From assembly GCA_002469305.1 (NCBI GenBank), contig DKEY01000087.1, positions 1 to 23,162 on the forward strand: a DNA stretch of 23,162 bases, read 5' to 3'. Positions 21,472 through 23,162 of the stretch are shown in pieces. A program made the translations under genes and the position numbers. The notes beneath the pieces are model-generated. The model ran no database searches. It was not told the DNA's origin and was given only the letters and a program-made list of their open reading frames with translations. Every line of letters starts with the position of its first letter. The first letter of the stretch is position 1. This DNA is from Sulfurospirillum sp. UBA6810. GTDB taxonomy: Bacteria; Campylobacterota; Campylobacteria; Campylobacterales; Sulfurospirillaceae.

Positions 21472-23162
21472 TTAAACGATATCGCATTTTACAGTCTCTT
21501 TTTCCGGTCTAAAAAAGTAATACCCTTGTGAAAAATCTATACCTAACTTTTTTATGATCTCATACTCTTCTTTAGTAGATACATATTCGGCGACCACTTT
21601 TATATGTAGCTTTTGGGATAGTTCAACTACGGTTTCTACTATCTTTAAATTTGTCTCATTTTTATCAATACCTTTTATAAACTGTCCATCTATTTTTATG
21701 TAATCTAAATCCAATACAGACACCAGTCTGCTTAAGTTAGATCTATCACTCCCAAAATCATCTAAAGCTAGTAAAAAACCATGCTTTTTCAATTTTGCAA
21801 GATTTGCTAAAGGAGCTTTATAATTTTTATCTAAAATCACATTTTCCAATATTTCAAACATCACTTGTGTAGGTTCTATCGCATACTGTTGCTGCTTAGC
21901 TATAACAAAATCAGCAAATTTTTCATTGAGTAAATCTTCATTTGTTATATTGATAGAGAAATTTATATTGGTTTTTGAAAATAACTTAAAGCATTTATTA
22001 ATCATCATAATAGAAAGATTTTCAATAAGACCAGCTTTTTTGATTGACTCCAAAAAATCAGCTGGAGCGATAATCTCTCCTTCATCGTCTATGCGTACCA
22101 AGCACTCATAACGTGTTACTTCATGCGTTTCATTGGAAACGATTGGATGAAAATATGGGACTACATGATCTTCTTCTATAATCTCTCTTATCTTTTCAAA
22201 CCATTGATTTTCAGTTTTTAACTCTTTCATAAAATAAGCATTTTCATCATATACATTAAAATGCCCAACCATCTTTAGTTTACTAAGCTCATTTAAAACC
22301 GTTCTGGCTTTACGTAAGATATTATAAGGAGGTTGTTGATGAACGATACCACAAGAAACTGTTATATATATATCTTTTTCTTCTACATTCTTAGCAACAG
22401 GAGTCTCTTTGAAAAGTGCATTAATCTGTGTAGCTAACTCTATGAGCTCTTGTTTTGTTCCCTCTTCAAACACAACAACAAAATCCTCTTCTGAGTATCT
22501 ATACATCATAGCTTCAGGTGGAAAATTAAGCTGCAAAAAACATGCACAATTTTGAACAATTTGCTCACATATCTCGTGAGAATACGTTTGTGATAAAAAA
22601 TTACAATTATCTATTTTAAATATACAGATACTTATGTCATCTTTATGGTATAAATCAAGATATTGATAGAGCATGTTTGCATTTGGAAGACTTGTTGTTT
22701 TATCAGCAGCCAAGAGTAATCGCATTTCATTGTAATTTTTCTCTAAATCTTTGGTTTTTTCTTTTACCAACTCTTCCATATAGAACTTATACTCTATATT
22801 CTCTTTTTTTTGCTGTATTATCAATGTAACTTTATGCAGCGTTACAAAAAGTTGTTCAAAATCAATAGGTTTGAGAATATACCCATCTATACCACTTTGG
22901 ATACCATCTATAAAATATTCTGTTTCATTGTGCGCAGAAATAATAATAACAACTTGCGTTATATCTATCTTTTTTATCTCTTTTATAAGCTCAATTCCAT
23001 TCATATTTGGCATATTTACATCTGTTATGACGATGTCATAATTACCTTGTTTATATATTTCTAACGCCTCTTGCCCATTATTTGCTGTTTTAACATCTAA
23101 AAATAAATCTTCAAAAATTATTTTAGTATTTTCCTGCACTTCTAAGTCATCTTCTACATACA
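21472..23162 (-). CDS. Response regulator with REC, degenerate GGDEF and EAL domains, N-terminus outside window
   Basis: Phosphorylation-controlled c-di-GMP protein. A GTG at 23139 is the first start-like codon in view, but the frame continues to the window edge and encodes YVEDDLEV, the acidic pair essential to a receiver. The real start therefore lies beyond 23162. REC motifs: ITDVNMP, ISAHNETEY and LKPI. After a coiled linker (KEKTKDLEKN) comes a GGDEF-fold domain with SEEDF in place of GGDEF, probably inactive. The EAL domain has YECLVRI (ECL variant, Glu kept), SINIT, FEILEN, DDFGSD, IKIDG, AEYV and QGYY, so phosphodiesterase activity is plausible. At least 563 residues are visible. It is related to the Cache-EAL protein in its C-terminal half. 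Confidence 0.92.
   Translation of the reverse strand, partial: YVEDDLEVQENTKIIFEDLFLDVKTANNGQEALEIYKQGNYDIVITDVNMPNMNGIELIKEIKKIDITQVVIIISAHNETEYFIDGIQSGIDGYILKPIDFEQLFVTLHKVTLIIQQKKENIEYKFYMEELVKEKTKDLEKNYNEMRLLLAADKTTSLPNANMLYQYLDLYHKDDISICIFKIDNCNFLSQTYSHEICEQIVQNCACFLQLNFPPEAMMYRYSEEDFVVVFEEGTKQELIELATQINALFKETPVAKNVEEKDIYITVSCGIVHQQPPYNILRKARTVLNELSKLKMVGHFNVYDENAYFMKELKTENQWFEKIREIIEEDHVVPYFHPIVSNETHEVTRYECLVRIDDEGEIIAPADFLESIKKAGLIENLSIMMINKCFKLFSKTNINFSINITNEDLLNEKFADFVIAKQQQYAIEPTQVMFEILENVILDKNYKAPLANLAKLKKHGFLLALDDFGSDRSNLSRLVSVLDLDYIKIDGQFIKGIDKNETNLKIVETVVELSQKLHIKVVAEYVSTKEEYEIIKKLGIDFSQGYYFFRPEKETVKCDIV

Noticed and set aside
22922..22929. Another GTTTCATT copy
   Set aside because: Lies in coding sequence as the Asn-Glu-Thr codons of the receiver domain and has no paired unit at 11 bp. 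Similar single copies near 19213 and 22136 are also coding.
23137..23139. GTG as start of the REC-GGDEF-EAL gene
   Set aside because: The frame upstream encodes YVEDD, an essential part of the receiver domain, so the gene begins outside the window.

Overview
The window is low-G+C (about one third G+C by eye), gene-dense DNA. It looks like a free-living member of the Campylobacterota (epsilonproteobacteria), closest in style to Sulfurimonas and relatives. The basis is the long PdxJ in a pdxJ-pdxA pair, a nickel ECF transporter of the NikKMLQO type, MnmH, REC domains with a SAHNETEY-type motif, EAL proteins with a degenerate GGDEF, and extended -10 promoters without clear -35 boxes. The genus is inferred; there is no rRNA gene here to prove it. 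I see no tRNA, rRNA, CRISPR array, insertion sequence or phage gene.

Layout. (1) 1-1114, minus: 5' part of a chemoreceptor running off the left edge. (2) 1356-3052, plus: pdxJ-pdxA, the last steps of DXP-dependent vitamin B6 synthesis. (3) 3035-6078, minus: a tightly overlapping nickel uptake operon nikK-nikM-nikL-nikQ-nikO, with a perfect palindrome over its putative promoter. (4) 6180-9963, minus: mnmH (tRNA 2-selenouridine synthase), preceded by a membrane-bound Cache-PAS-GGDEF-EAL protein. (5) 10034-16882, minus: seven tightly packed or overlapping genes with a good promoter at the head: FAD oxidoreductase, a large membrane-anchored coiled-coil protein, a TrmN6-like methyltransferase, a YkgJ-type cysteine-cluster protein, a TPR lipoprotein, trpC and a HIT protein. 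(6) 16970-23162: a signalling island with a beta-propeller/alpha-solenoid protein, a REC-PAS protein, a divergent OmpR/PhoB-type regulator, a 316-bp spacer holding a probable small gene, and a REC-GGDEF-EAL protein running off the right edge. No histidine kinase is visible.

How the genes work together: the nik genes import nickel for enzymes not in the window, such as hydrogenase or urease. The right-hand island holds three related REC domains with three different outputs (PAS, DNA binding, c-di-GMP turnover), which suggests local duplication and diversification.

Most notable observations: a dispersed palindrome TTACATGTAA far more frequent than composition predicts; a near-identical 19-nt direct-repeat element at the OmpR-type regulator promoter and at the neighbouring small gene; an apparent AUA start for nikQ inside an ATAA overlap; a eukaryote-like propeller-solenoid protein; and a coiled-coil protein with a possible divergent OmpA-like tail. 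Several start sites were reassigned using ribosome binding sites.
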